Below are positions 18,890 through 27,855 of a stretch of DNA of 64,000 bases, piece after piece. Numbering within the stretch: position 1 is the first letter of the stretch; each line of letters opens with the position of its first letter. The position numbers and the translations under genes are program-made. The stretch covers positions 1 to 64,000 of the forward strand of contig CAYYUP010000025.1 in assembly GCA_964474905.1 (NCBI GenBank), given 5' to 3'. Under the pieces are notes generated by a model. It was not told where the DNA came from. It did not search any database and worked only from the letters and a program-made list of their open reading frames with translations. This DNA comes from JADJRG01 sp964474905 (GTDB taxonomy: Bacteria; Myxococcota_A; Polyangia; Nannocystales; Nannocystaceae).

Positions 18890-20728
18890 TCAGCTTTGAC
18901 CGAGACCGGACTCGCGATTCTTTCGGCGGTGTGAGTAGGGAAGCAGGGACTCTGCATCGCTGATCCCGAGGGCTTTGGCGACGACCTCGGGGTGGGCGAG
19001 CCCTGACATGGTGATCTCCGTGGGATCGAGATAGGGAATCTCGACCTTAAATGCACTGCCTCGGTCGAGCGCGCTGCGGACCGTGATCGTGCCGCCCATC
19101 ATCTCGGCGAAGACCCGCGAGAGTGCGAGGCCTAGGCCGGTGCCGCCGTGGCGGCGGGCGGCGGCGGCATTTGGCTGGCTAAAAGCCTCGAAGAGCCGGC
19201 TTATCTGACTTTGAGTCATGCCGATACCGGTATCGCTGACGAAAAACTGGATCCACCGGAGACCGTCGCGGAGCCCCTGACGGACGGCGAAGCGGATCTC
19301 TCCACTCTCCGTGAATTTAACCGCGTTGCCGAGAAGATTGATCAGGACCTGACGGATCTTGGTTTGGTCGGCGTGGATAAAGCCGATGGCCTCCGGGATC
19401 GCGACGTGGATGCCAAGCCCCTTGCGCCTGATCATCGGTCGCACGCTGTCGAGCACACTGCTGAGCATGTCGTTGACATCGAAGGTCTCGAGGTGCAGCT
19501 CCATCTTTCCGGCCTCGACCTTGGAGAGATCGAGGATGTCGGAGATCAGACCGAGGAGGTGTTTTGCCGAGCTTTGGATCCGCCCCAGATCATCGACCGA
19601 CTCGGCGAAGCCGCGTTCCTCGGCCTCGTCCATCAGCAGCTCGGCGTAGCCGATCACCGCATTTAGGGGGGTTCGGAGCTCGTGACTCATGTTGGCGAGA
19701 AACCTGCTCTTGGCCTTGCTAGCGTCTTCTGCGAGCTCTTTTGCCTGTCTCAGGTTGCGCTCGATCTCCTTGTCACGGCGGATGTCGGTGGCGACGCAGA
19801 CGATGCCTCGCAACTTTCCGTTGTCGTCGTGCAGGATCGATCTGGAGAAGCGCACATCGATGTGCTCGCCGCTCTTCATGCGATAGGTACGATCGCGGTG
19901 GGTCATGATCGAGGAGGTGATCGAAGTGCCGTCGCGGAGCATGTCGTGATGGCCGTCGACGAGTACTCGCTCGATGTGGGCGCCGACCAGCTCCTCCTGT
20001 GAAAACCCGAGCAGCACCGTCGTCGCCACGTTTGTCGAGACGATCGTCGCCTTTGAGTCGAGGATGATCACGCTCTCGGCCATCGAGGCGATGACATCTG
20101 CCGTCAGCTTGCGCGCGTGCTCGGCCTCTTCCGCCATCGTCGCCGCTCGATGCTCCTGCTCCCGGGTGCGGCGTAGCGCTTGTTTGAGGCTGAGGATGAT
20201 CAGGGTCAGACAGAGCCCCGAGGTCGCCACTACGGCGACGGTCGCGAGGGTCGAGGCCGCGAGGTTGAAGGGCATCGGCTCGGGCAGTTCGATGGTGGAC
20301 TGGAGCACCGCGACCGCGAAGACCGCAAGCAGTGAGGTGACCGTGAGGCCGATAAGGATACGGCTCCGCCCGAGAACCGCGCCAAAGACCAGCGCGAGTA
20401 TCAAGATGTTGAGCAGCGATGAGCGCATGCCGCCCGCCGCGAGGGTACCGATCGCGGCATAGGCGATCAGCGTTCCGATCATAATGAGCCCGCCGCTGTA
20501 GATAAATCCCCTGCGCAGCGCGGCGAGCAGGCTGATCGCCAGCAGGATCAGGATCGGATACATGAACCAATGGCGGGTGGGGCCGGTGGTCAGGAGCCGC
20601 GCGGCGAGCAGCGTGCTGAGCAGCGCGATCAGGAGGATGTAGACGATGTGCAGGAGGCCGGCGACTCGGGTCCGCTCTTCGTCGTCGAAGATCGGCGCTC
20701 TCAGCCGCTCTGCGAGTCGTAGAGCCAT
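18890..20728 (-). CDS. Membrane PAS-domain sensor histidine kinase
   Basis: 612 residues from the ATG at 20728, preceded by AGGTGGC; an ATG six codons upstream (20746) is possible. Order: about six TM segments (residues 25-185), a coiled linker, a PAS domain (about 210-320), HisKA with NMSHELRTPLNAVIGYAE (His at about 349), and a complete HATPase (NLLGNAVKFT, DTGIGM, GGTGLGLALS). All key residues are present, unlike the tandem kinase at 3529-6216. No response regulator is adjacent, so it is an orphan kinase. It is divergent from the NRAMP-like transporter, with 221 bp between, so shared regulation is possible. Signal unknown. Confidence 0.93.
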   Translation of the reverse strand: MALRLAERLRAPIFDDEERTRVAGLLHIVYILLIALLSTLLAARLLTTGPTRHWFMYPILILLAISLLAALRRGFIYSGGLIMIGTLIAYAAIGTLAAGGMRSSLLNILILALVFGAVLGRSRILIGLTVTSLLAVFAVAVLQSTIELPEPMPFNLAASTLATVAVVATSGLCLTLIILSLKQALRRTREQEHRAATMAEEAEHARKLTADVIASMAESVIILDSKATIVSTNVATTVLLGFSQEELVGAHIERVLVDGHHDMLRDGTSITSSIMTHRDRTYRMKSGEHIDVRFSRSILHDDNGKLRGIVCVATDIRRDKEIERNLRQAKELAEDASKAKSRFLANMSHELRTPLNAVIGYAELLMDEAEERGFAESVDDLGRIQSSAKHLLGLISDILDLSKVEAGKMELHLETFDVNDMLSSVLDSVRPMIRRKGLGIHVAIPEAIGFIHADQTKIRQVLINLLGNAVKFTESGEIRFAVRQGLRDGLRWIQFFVSDTGIGMTQSQISRLFEAFSQPNAAAARRHGGTGLGLALSRVFAEMMGGTITVRSALDRGSAFKVEIPYLDPTEITMSGLAHPEVVAKALGISDAESLLPYSHRRKNRESGLGQS

Positions 20729-20949
20729 GCCACCTAGGGCTCCCATGAGCCCGCGAAATAAGGCTACGGGGGGGCCGAAAGCGGTGTCAAGCTGGGGTAG
20801 ACGGCTGCATTCGCACTCCGGGCGTGTCCGCCCTCAGAGCAGGTGTCTTCTGGGACATCTTGCGCGACGGCAGCGACGGCAATAGGTCGATCGCGATGAG
20901 GAGGTAGCTTGCCAAACGGGCGCAGCCGCCGCTACGGTCGGCGACGAGC

Positions 20950-22230
20950 GTGTCACCGATTCAAAGCCAATTCTGGAAGTCCTTGGGACCTGGGCTGCTT
21001 TTCGCGGGGACCGCTGTCGGTGTCTCTCATCTCGTGCAGTCGACCCGGGCGGGCGCGACGTATGGGCTCGCGCTCGTCGCTTTGGTTGTGCTCGCCAATG
21101 TGCTCAAGTACCCGGCGTTCTCCTTCGCTCCGCGTTATGCGGCGGCGACGGGTACCAGTCTGCTCGAGGCCTACCGCCGACAGGGACGCTGGGCGCTTGC
21201 GCTCTACGGTTTTGTCACCCTCGGGACGATGTTTGCGGTCCAGGCGGCGGTTGTCGTGGTCGCGGCCGGCCTCGCCCAAGCGCTCTTCGGCGACGGTCTC
21301 AGTGTGCTCGGCTACGCGATTGTGCTGACTCTGCTGGCGGCGACGGTCAACGGTGCGGGCTCGTTTGGGCTTCTCGATCGCCTGATCAAGATCGTCGTCG
21401 TCGTGCTTACGATAGCGACGCTGGTCGCGACCGCGCTCGCCCTTCCAGAGATCGCCTGGAGCACGATCCCGTGGATGCCTGAGCGCGGCAGCTGGACCAA
21501 GACTGATTTTTTCTTTGTCGTCGCTCTGATCGGCTGGATGCCGACGGCCCTCGACATCGGTGTTTGGCACTCGCTCTGGACATTGGCGCGACGCCATCAA
21601 ACCGGCCACGCGCCGCGGGTCCGCGAGGTTTTGCTCGACTTCAACATCGGCTACATCGGCACGGCTGTGCTTGCGCTCTGCTTCCTGGTCCTTGGGGCAG
21701 CTGTGATGTACGGCCGCGGTGTCGAGTTTGATGGCTCGGCGGGCGGCTTTGCCAACCAGCTCATCGATCTCTACACCATGAGCCTAGGCGCATGGAGTCG
21801 GCCGGTGATCGCCGCGGCTGCTTTTGGGGTCATGTTGTCGACGGTGCTGACAGTTGTCGATGGTTTCCCGCGGGCGCTTAGCGGTCTGCTCCAGCGCTTT
21901 CGTACGGCCGAGATCCCCCATCATCCCGAGTTGCAGGCAGCGGCGTCGACGAGGACCTACCGCCTGGTGCTCTTGGTGATCGGCGTGGGCTCTCTGGGGC
22001 TCATCGCCTTCTTGCAGGGCAGCCTGCGCGAGCTTGTCAGCCTGGCGACGACGCTGTCATTCCTGACCGCACCGGTCTTCTCGGTGCTCAATCACCGCGC
22101 CGTCCTGAGCCGAGCGATGCCCCACGAGTGTCGGCCTCGGCGTTGGATGATCCGCTACTCCCTGGTGGGCATCGTCTTCCAGGCGCTCTTCGCTGGCTAC
22201 TATCTGTGGATCCGCTTTGTCGCCTCCTAG
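20950..22230 (+). CDS. NRAMP-fold transporter lacking canonical metal-ligand motifs
   Basis: 426 residues from a GTG at 20950, with about 11 hydrophobic segments. The first segment FWKSLGPGLLFAGTAVGVSH aligns with the NRAMP TM1 GPGLL...DPGN, but the metal-binding DPGN is replaced by GVSH. The TM6 region reads IGWMPTALDIGVW, lacking the usual MPH triplet. Canonical Asp, Asn and Met ligands are therefore absent, as in NRAMP-related carriers that no longer move divalent metals. Substrate unknown. It is convergent with the MAPEG gene, overlapping it by four bases at the stops, and divergent from the PAS kinase. Confidence 0.82.
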   Translation: MSPIQSQFWKSLGPGLLFAGTAVGVSHLVQSTRAGATYGLALVALVVLANVLKYPAFSFAPRYAAATGTSLLEAYRRQGRWALALYGFVTLGTMFAVQAAVVVVAAGLAQALFGDGLSVLGYAIVLTLLAATVNGAGSFGLLDRLIKIVVVVLTIATLVATALALPEIAWSTIPWMPERGSWTKTDFFFVVALIGWMPTALDIGVWHSLWTLARRHQTGHAPRVREVLLDFNIGYIGTAVLALCFLVLGAAVMYGRGVEFDGSAGGFANQLIDLYTMSLGAWSRPVIAAAAFGVMLSTVLTVVDGFPRALSGLLQRFRTAEIPHHPELQAAASTRTYRLVLLVIGVGSLGLIAFLQGSLRELVSLATTLSFLTAPVFSVLNHRAVLSRAMPHECRPRRWMIRYSLVGIVFQALFAGYYLWIRFVAS

Positions 22231-22649
22231 GCCTGTGCTAGGGCCCAGGCGAAGAATCGCAGCCACATCACCAGGAGCACGGCGCAGCTCAGGAAATAGG
22301 GCACAAAGCGGTGATTTGGCACGTTGTAGGTCAGGTGGATCAGCGCGTGTGCGCCCCTAAATCCCGCGTAGGCCCAGGCGAGCGTCACCATCAGCGGATC
22401 GACCGCGTTGCAGGCGAGTACGAGGCCGGCCAGCGCGTAGAAAAGCACCGGCATCTCGGTGAGGTTGGCGAGGTGATGCGTCGGTGCTCGCTCGGCCGGA
22501 GGTGGCGGCGGCGCGTCGCGGACCTCGTAATAGCCGGCGTCGATCTGGCCGCTGAGGATCAGCGGGATTCGGACCATAAAAAGGCGGAGCCAGACCGCGA
22601 AGGTCAGGCCGACAAGGGCGAAGACTGGATAGAGGAGATCGATCTGCAC
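22227..22649 (-). CDS. MAPEG-family integral membrane protein
   Basis: 140 residues, four TM segments, with HHLANLTEMPVLFYALAG and YAGFRGAHALIHLTYN matching the MAPEG (membrane-associated eicosanoid and glutathione metabolism) signature, where the Glu-Asn-rich loop and Arg bind glutathione. Bacterial members are glutathione transferase/peroxidase-like or of unknown activity. The stop overlaps that of the convergent transporter by four bases. There are 42 bp to the FadL gene downstream on the same strand, which ends before it begins, so a link with that operon is possible but unproven. Confidence 0.85.
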   Translation of the reverse strand: MQIDLLYPVFALVGLTFAVWLRLFMVRIPLILSGQIDAGYYEVRDAPPPPPAERAPTHHLANLTEMPVLFYALAGLVLACNAVDPLMVTLAWAYAGFRGAHALIHLTYNVPNHRFVPYFLSCAVLLVMWLRFFAWALAQA

Positions 22650-22691
22650 GGCTCGCTATCGTAGCAGCGGCCGTGCAGGTTATGGGCGGGC

Positions 22692-24152
22692 CTAAAAGCG
22701 CAGCTGAAGGTGACCGGCGACGGCCGCGATAAAGAGCTTGTAGGTGCCGTTGCCGGCGTCGTTATCGGAGGTCGTGACGACCCGCGGCAGGATGCCCTGG
22801 AAGCGAGCGTCGGCGATCAGGCCCAGGCGCTCGTTGACCTGGAGAACGCCCCCAATGCCGCCGATTAGACGGTGGCCGTCGGGGGAGGTTGTATCGACGG
22901 TGCTGTCGGGGGAGGCCGACGATTGATACCCGAAGGTCGCGGAGACGAGCATTCGATCGGTCGGGCGGTACCGGGCGGAGCCCTCGGCCCAGACCGTGTT
23001 GTTCCAATTGCGCGGCAGGTTGACGGTGAGTGTTTCGCCGATGCCGAGCGCCGGTTGGGCGAGGTCGGGGGAGGTGGTCGTGACCGCGAAGTTCTCGAGG
23101 TCGGAGTAGAAGACGTAGGAGAAGAAGCCGTCGACCCGCCAGCGCTCGCTGATGTCGTAACCGGCGCCTGCGGTGAGCCGCTTGGGCAGCTTAAACTCGA
23201 GGCTAGCCTTGCCGGTGACCAGGGGTTTGAACTGCACACCCTGCGACGCCAGGTCGTGGGTGAAGAACGAGTCGTTCATGTCGATCGCGAAGCGACCGCG
23301 GTAGTTCATTTTGGTGCTGTGCTGATAGCTGATGCCGAGGCTGAGCTTTTGGGTCGGGTTGGAGGAGATGCCGACGTTGAAGGTCGCCGAGTGGGAGATC
23401 GCTCGCTTGAGAGAGATCGGTCGCGAGAGCACCTCGAGCTCGCGCACATCGGATGGCGCGTCGGGGCCAAAGGAGTTGTCTTGGCCGATCGGCGGGTTGC
23501 TGAGGCCTTCGCCGAACTCCGGGACGGTCGCGAAGTCCTGGAGCTTGGAGAGCTCGGCAAAGCCAACGACGTAGGAGACACCTGCGCCGAAGGAGAAGTA
23601 GTCGTGAATTTTGACCGCTGCCGAGCCGGTGATGTTGGACGAGATGATGAACGCCTGCCGCACCTGCCAGGCCTGGGCCCCGTTCTTGGGGAAGTTGAGC
23701 GCGGCGGCGTAAGGCACGTAAAAACCGGCGCCGAGAACCAGGCGGTCTTTGATCACCGGGTAGGCAAAAAAAGCGTCGCCGACCGGAGCTATCGGGTTGG
23801 CGACGACTTGCTCTTGCTCGCCGGTCTTTGAGCTGTCGATATACGAGCCGTCGATCGGCGACTTGAACTGGAAGGAATCCGGGGTCTGGTAGGCCCCCCT
23901 GTAATTCCGGGTGTAGCGGATATCGCCGATGATCAGGCCGCCGCCGAGCAGCAGCTCGGGTTTTTGCAGGCTGCCGAGCTGGGCTGGGTTCCACCAGATC
24001 GCTGCCGCATCGCGGGCGACAGGACCGGACTGGCCGGTGCCGACCAGGGGCGCATCGAGGCCAGAGGCCAGGGCTGTGGTCGGCGCAGCGAGGGCGAGCA
24101 CGCTGGCCAGCATGGCCGTCAGGGGGAGGGTGAGTCGCAGAGTCCGTTGCAT
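22692..24152 (-). CDS. FadL/OmpP1-type outer-membrane transport protein
   Basis: 486 residues from the ATG at 24152. A signal peptide (LPLTAMLASVLALAAPTTAL, ASA-type site) is followed by the FadL N-terminal pattern GTGQSGPVARDAAAIWWNPA. The body has alternating beta-strands and ends LQLRF, a typical barrel C-terminus with final Phe. FadL porins let hydrophobic compounds (fatty acids, aromatics) cross the outer membrane. It is the last gene of a minus-strand run of four, 68 bp after three paralogous lipoproteins, suggesting they act together on a hydrophobic ligand. Confidence 0.9.
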   Translation of the reverse strand: MQRTLRLTLPLTAMLASVLALAAPTTALASGLDAPLVGTGQSGPVARDAAAIWWNPAQLGSLQKPELLLGGGLIIGDIRYTRNYRGAYQTPDSFQFKSPIDGSYIDSSKTGEQEQVVANPIAPVGDAFFAYPVIKDRLVLGAGFYVPYAAALNFPKNGAQAWQVRQAFIISSNITGSAAVKIHDYFSFGAGVSYVVGFAELSKLQDFATVPEFGEGLSNPPIGQDNSFGPDAPSDVRELEVLSRPISLKRAISHSATFNVGISSNPTQKLSLGISYQHSTKMNYRGRFAIDMNDSFFTHDLASQGVQFKPLVTGKASLEFKLPKRLTAGAGYDISERWRVDGFFSYVFYSDLENFAVTTTSPDLAQPALGIGETLTVNLPRNWNNTVWAEGSARYRPTDRMLVSATFGYQSSASPDSTVDTTSPDGHRLIGGIGGVLQVNERLGLIADARFQGILPRVVTTSDNDAGNGTYKLFIAAVAGHLQLRF

Positions 24153-24220
24153 GGGAGGGGGGGGCTTCGCGGGGCTTGGGGGCTCGGGAGCAAATCCGTA
24201 GATTTGGGAGACCAGTAGAT

Positions 24221-26011
24221 CTAGAGGCGGGTGATGTCGAGTTTGATGCGGCTCGGGCTCGGCTTGTCGCCGACCTCGAGCTTGAAGCGGTGGCCGGCGT
24301 CGTCCTCGATATAGAGGATGTCGCCCGGGCTCACCTGGATCTTTTCGTGGTCCTGGTCGCCGTCGATCGCGGTGAGCGACGAGACCTTGTCGCTGAGTTC
24401 GGGATCGGCGAAGAAGCCGGGCTTTGCGTAGCTGTAGGGGCGGACCAGCTGGGCTTCGTCGTCCTTGCGAATGTCGTCTTCGGTGACGAAATAGAGGTAG
24501 TCGCCCTGGACTTCGACCGGGTTTTGCCGCTGCGGTTGGTAGTAGTAGAAATCCGCGTCGCCCCGGGCAGCGTCGTTGACCCTCTCGGCGACCGAGGCCA
24601 GGGCCGAGGGATCGTTCTCGAAGTTTTTCTTGATCTGGACCAGGATCGCGTCGGGATCGACTGGGATGCGGACATCGCGAAGGGTGAACTGCACGTCGCC
24701 TTCGCCCTCTGCGAGGCCGCCGTCGTGGAGGCGGACCTGGGCGACTTCGGCGAGGATATCCCAATAGTACGCAGGCGGCGGTGGGTCACCGATGTCGGCA
24801 AAGGTTGTCAGCTCGGTCCATCCCTCGCCGTCGACGCAGGCCTCAAAGGCGAGGGCGTCGGTCGCCAATCTGTACTCGTCGCAATGGTCGTTTATCGACG
24901 CGCCTGCCCGCTTGGCGCTCTCGATGATCAGATGCTCGAACTCCCAGGGCGGCAGGTCCCAGCAGACGGAGTTACCGGTAGGTTTGGGCTCACGGGCGTT
25001 GCCGCCGGCAATAAAGCCGCTGTTCTCGTGGATCGACATGGTCAGCTCTTCGATGACCATCTCCTCGGCTAGGCCGTCGACGCGCAGCCAATCCGGGTCG
25101 CTGTAATCGAAGAGCGTATCGACCTGGGAGAGGATCGAGTTGACGCTGGCGATGCTTAGATCGCCGAGATCGACGCCCTTGTAGGGCAGGGCGTTAACCG
25201 AGACCTTGACCGCCATCTCGAAGGAATCCTCGACGATCGAGATCCCGTAGGCCTTGTCGATGAAGCCGGGATGGATCGGGCTCATCGGATCGTCGGGGTC
25301 GAGGGGGGCGGCTCCAAAGCGCTCGGCGAGGGTCTCAAAGTTGGAGGCGAGGTCGCCGAGCGTCATCGGGATCGAGCCGGGCTCGACCGGGTAGATGCCG
25401 TCGGGGTGTTCGGCGTCGATCGGCCCCTTGCGGCTCTGGGCGGTCGGGTGCGAGGTGACCAAAAGATCGAGCACGGCCCCCGAAATGACCTCCGCGGGCA
25501 CCATGCTCTCGGTGACGCCGACCTGGGCCAGCGCCGCGAGCACTTTGGCCGGTGGGATCGCGACGGTGCTCGCGAGAGCGATGGCTTCTTCTAAATTGGT
25601 GCCGACGAGGGAGGCGTTGTCGGGGGTCATGCGCAGGAGGTTGCGCATATTTTGTGCCGCCTGCGGGAGCGCGTCGGCCTCGGCGGGCGGCAGGTCGCGG
25701 AGCTGCACGAGCACGGTGTCGAGGGTATCGGCGAGCTTGTAGTCGAGAAGCCAGAGCTCGTCCAAGGTCTTTTTGGGCAGCGCTCGCACGTCGTCGATCG
25801 TCATGATCTGCTCGAAACCCTCGACCTCAAAGCTGAGGAAGCGGAGCTCGACGGTGCGGGTTTCGCCAGGGGCCAGCTCGGCGCTATCTGGGGGCTCCGG
25901 CACCGTGACCTCTTCGACGCAAGCAGACTGTCCGATAAGACAGGCGATTGCGAAGGCGAGGCAGAGGACCTGTGGGCGGCCCCTTGGGGTGGTGGTGCGA
26001 AGCGGCATCAT
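24221..26011 (-). CDS. Lipoprotein paralog 3 of the FadL operon, unknown function
   Basis: 596 residues from tandem ATGs at 26011/26008. The lipobox is ACLIGQSACVEE. The mature chain shares several blocks with the two upstream genes: GETRTVELRFLS near the N-terminus, MTPDNASLVGTNLEEA, WDLPPWEFEHLI, YYWDILAEVAQVRLHDGG, a DFYYYQP block with GDYLYFVTEDDIR, and the C-terminal LYIEDDAGHRFKLEVGDKP. No known domain is recognised. It starts 10 bp after the stop of the preceding paralog and is followed by the FadL gene. Probably anchored in the outer membrane, facing the periplasm or outside. Confidence 0.85.
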   Translation of the reverse strand: MMPLRTTTPRGRPQVLCLAFAIACLIGQSACVEEVTVPEPPDSAELAPGETRTVELRFLSFEVEGFEQIMTIDDVRALPKKTLDELWLLDYKLADTLDTVLVQLRDLPPAEADALPQAAQNMRNLLRMTPDNASLVGTNLEEAIALASTVAIPPAKVLAALAQVGVTESMVPAEVISGAVLDLLVTSHPTAQSRKGPIDAEHPDGIYPVEPGSIPMTLGDLASNFETLAERFGAAPLDPDDPMSPIHPGFIDKAYGISIVEDSFEMAVKVSVNALPYKGVDLGDLSIASVNSILSQVDTLFDYSDPDWLRVDGLAEEMVIEELTMSIHENSGFIAGGNAREPKPTGNSVCWDLPPWEFEHLIIESAKRAGASINDHCDEYRLATDALAFEACVDGEGWTELTTFADIGDPPPPAYYWDILAEVAQVRLHDGGLAEGEGDVQFTLRDVRIPVDPDAILVQIKKNFENDPSALASVAERVNDAARGDADFYYYQPQRQNPVEVQGDYLYFVTEDDIRKDDEAQLVRPYSYAKPGFFADPELSDKVSSLTAIDGDQDHEKIQVSPGDILYIEDDAGHRFKLEVGDKPSPSRIKLDITRL

Positions 26012-26021
26012 GGCTGGATTC

Positions 26022-27815
26022 TTAATTGAGACGGGTGATGTCGAGTGCGACCCGGTGGAGAGTTGGTTTTTCGCCGACATCGAGGCGGAAGCGTCGGCCC
26101 TCGTCGTCCTCGATGTAGAGCGTATCGCCGGCGTTGATCTTGATCTTTTCGTGGGTTGAATCCCCGTCGATGATCTGTGTGTCGGAGACTTTGATGGTCA
26201 GAGCTTCGTCGGCAAAGAAACCAGGGTGCTGGTAACCCGAGTAGGGCCGAACCGACATGTTGTAGTCGTCGGTGCGGATATCGACGTGGGTGACAAAGTA
26301 GAGGTAGTCGCCCTGAATGCTCTCTGGGTTGCTAAATCCCGGCTGGTAATAATAGAAGTCGGGGTCGCCCTTGGCGTTGTCGTTGAGGCTCTCGGCGATG
26401 TCGGTGAGCGCGGCCGGGTCGGCGCCGAGGTTTTCCTTGATCGCCGCGACGAGATCCTCGGTGGTCACACCGACGTCGACATCGTGCAGCACGAGTTCGA
26501 TGTCGGCGTCGCCCTCGGCGATACCACCGTCGTGCAGACGGACTTGCGCGATTTCGATCAAGATATCCCAGAAGTACGAGGGGGTCGGCGGTGTGACACT
26601 GCCTTCGACGCTCTTGTCGACCGTGATCTCGGTCCAGGACTCCGTGTCGAGGCAGACGTTGACCGCTTCTAGGGGCTCGTCGACCTCCCCTTGGGGGCCG
26701 TAGATCGTGCAGTGATCGGGGATCTCCTCGGCCCGCAGGCGGGCGAGGTCCATGATCAGGCGCTCGAATTCCCAGGGCGGCAGGTCCCAGACCGGCGAGT
26801 CACCTTGCATCGCCGGCTCCTTGTTGGTGCCGCCGGCGAGGAAGGCCGGGTTCTCGTAGATCTTCATTGTCAGCTCGGGGATCACCAGGGTGGTGGCGAG
26901 GCCCTCGAGCACGAGCCAGTTGGGGTTCGAGGTATCGAAGACGGTCTCGATTTGGCTGGCCGTGCTGTTGACCGAACCGATGACGGTGGTGGTCAGGTCG
27001 ATGCCTTTGTAGGGGCTTGCGTTGAGGTCGACGGTGACGGTCATGCCGAAGTTGTCGAGCGCTGCCTTGAGTCCCGAGGTCGCGGTGATGAAGCCGGGAT
27101 GGCCCGCCTTGTTGGGCTGCTCGGGGTCGGGGCCGACCGGACCAAAGGTCACCGGCAGGCTATTGAAATCCTCGACCACATCGGCGAGGTAGACCGGGAT
27201 CGAGTCTTTGGTGACCGGATAGAGCCCCTCGGGGTTGGCCTGGGTGATCACGCCGCGGCGCAGCTGGGCGTTCGGGTGGGTGGCGACCACATTGTTGAGC
27301 ACCGCGCGTGTCGCCAACTCGGTGGAGATCGCGGGCTCGTTTGCGGCGATGCCCATAAGGTCCGAGAGGATCAGCGAAGGCGGGAGGCCGATCGCCTTGC
27401 CGACGCCGATCAACGGCGCCAGGCTGGTGCCATCAAGGACGATGTTGTCCGGGGTCATGGTCAGCAGCTTCCACATGTTGTGGGCCGGACCCGGCAGCGC
27501 GTAGACCTCGTCGGAGGGGGTGTCCTTGAGGACAGATAGGGCGTTGTAGACCAGTGGCTCGGCGTCGAGATCGAGGAGCCAGGTGTTGTCGAGGATGTTC
27601 CGCGGGAACTTTTTGATCGTCTCGAGATCGAGGGTTTGCGAGAAGTTCTTGACGTCGATCGTAAGGAAGCGGAGCTCAACGGTGCGGGTCTCGCCCAGCG
27701 CCATTTCGTCGCTCAAGGGAGCCGGATCGAGCTCGACCTCCTCGACGCAGCCGCTGATAGCGACGAGCCAGGGGGCGATGAGCAGGAAGGGGTGCGGTTG
27801 CCTAGAAAACATCAT
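26022..27815 (-). CDS. Lipoprotein paralog 2 of the FadL operon, unknown function
   Basis: 597 residues from tandem ATGs at 27815/27812. The signal and lipobox are FLLIAPWLVAISGCVEE. It is the closest relative of the downstream gene: GETRTVELRFLT, MTPDNIVLDGTSLAPL, WDLPPWEFERLI, YFWDILIEIAQVRLHDGG, GDPDFYYYQPG and a C-terminal LYIEDDEGRRFRLDVGEKP. The two likely arose by tandem duplication. The gap to the upstream gene is 40 bp. No enzyme motif is seen; the conserved C-terminal EDD block suggests a common binding or assembly role. Function unknown. Confidence 0.85.
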   Translation of the reverse strand: MMFSRQPHPFLLIAPWLVAISGCVEEVELDPAPLSDEMALGETRTVELRFLTIDVKNFSQTLDLETIKKFPRNILDNTWLLDLDAEPLVYNALSVLKDTPSDEVYALPGPAHNMWKLLTMTPDNIVLDGTSLAPLIGVGKAIGLPPSLILSDLMGIAANEPAISTELATRAVLNNVVATHPNAQLRRGVITQANPEGLYPVTKDSIPVYLADVVEDFNSLPVTFGPVGPDPEQPNKAGHPGFITATSGLKAALDNFGMTVTVDLNASPYKGIDLTTTVIGSVNSTASQIETVFDTSNPNWLVLEGLATTLVIPELTMKIYENPAFLAGGTNKEPAMQGDSPVWDLPPWEFERLIMDLARLRAEEIPDHCTIYGPQGEVDEPLEAVNVCLDTESWTEITVDKSVEGSVTPPTPSYFWDILIEIAQVRLHDGGIAEGDADIELVLHDVDVGVTTEDLVAAIKENLGADPAALTDIAESLNDNAKGDPDFYYYQPGFSNPESIQGDYLYFVTHVDIRTDDYNMSVRPYSGYQHPGFFADEALTIKVSDTQIIDGDSTHEKIKINAGDTLYIEDDEGRRFRLDVGEKPTLHRVALDITRLN

Positions 27816-27855
27816 GGTCTCACGTGGGTCCAACGTGGGGGGGGGCGAGGCGGGC

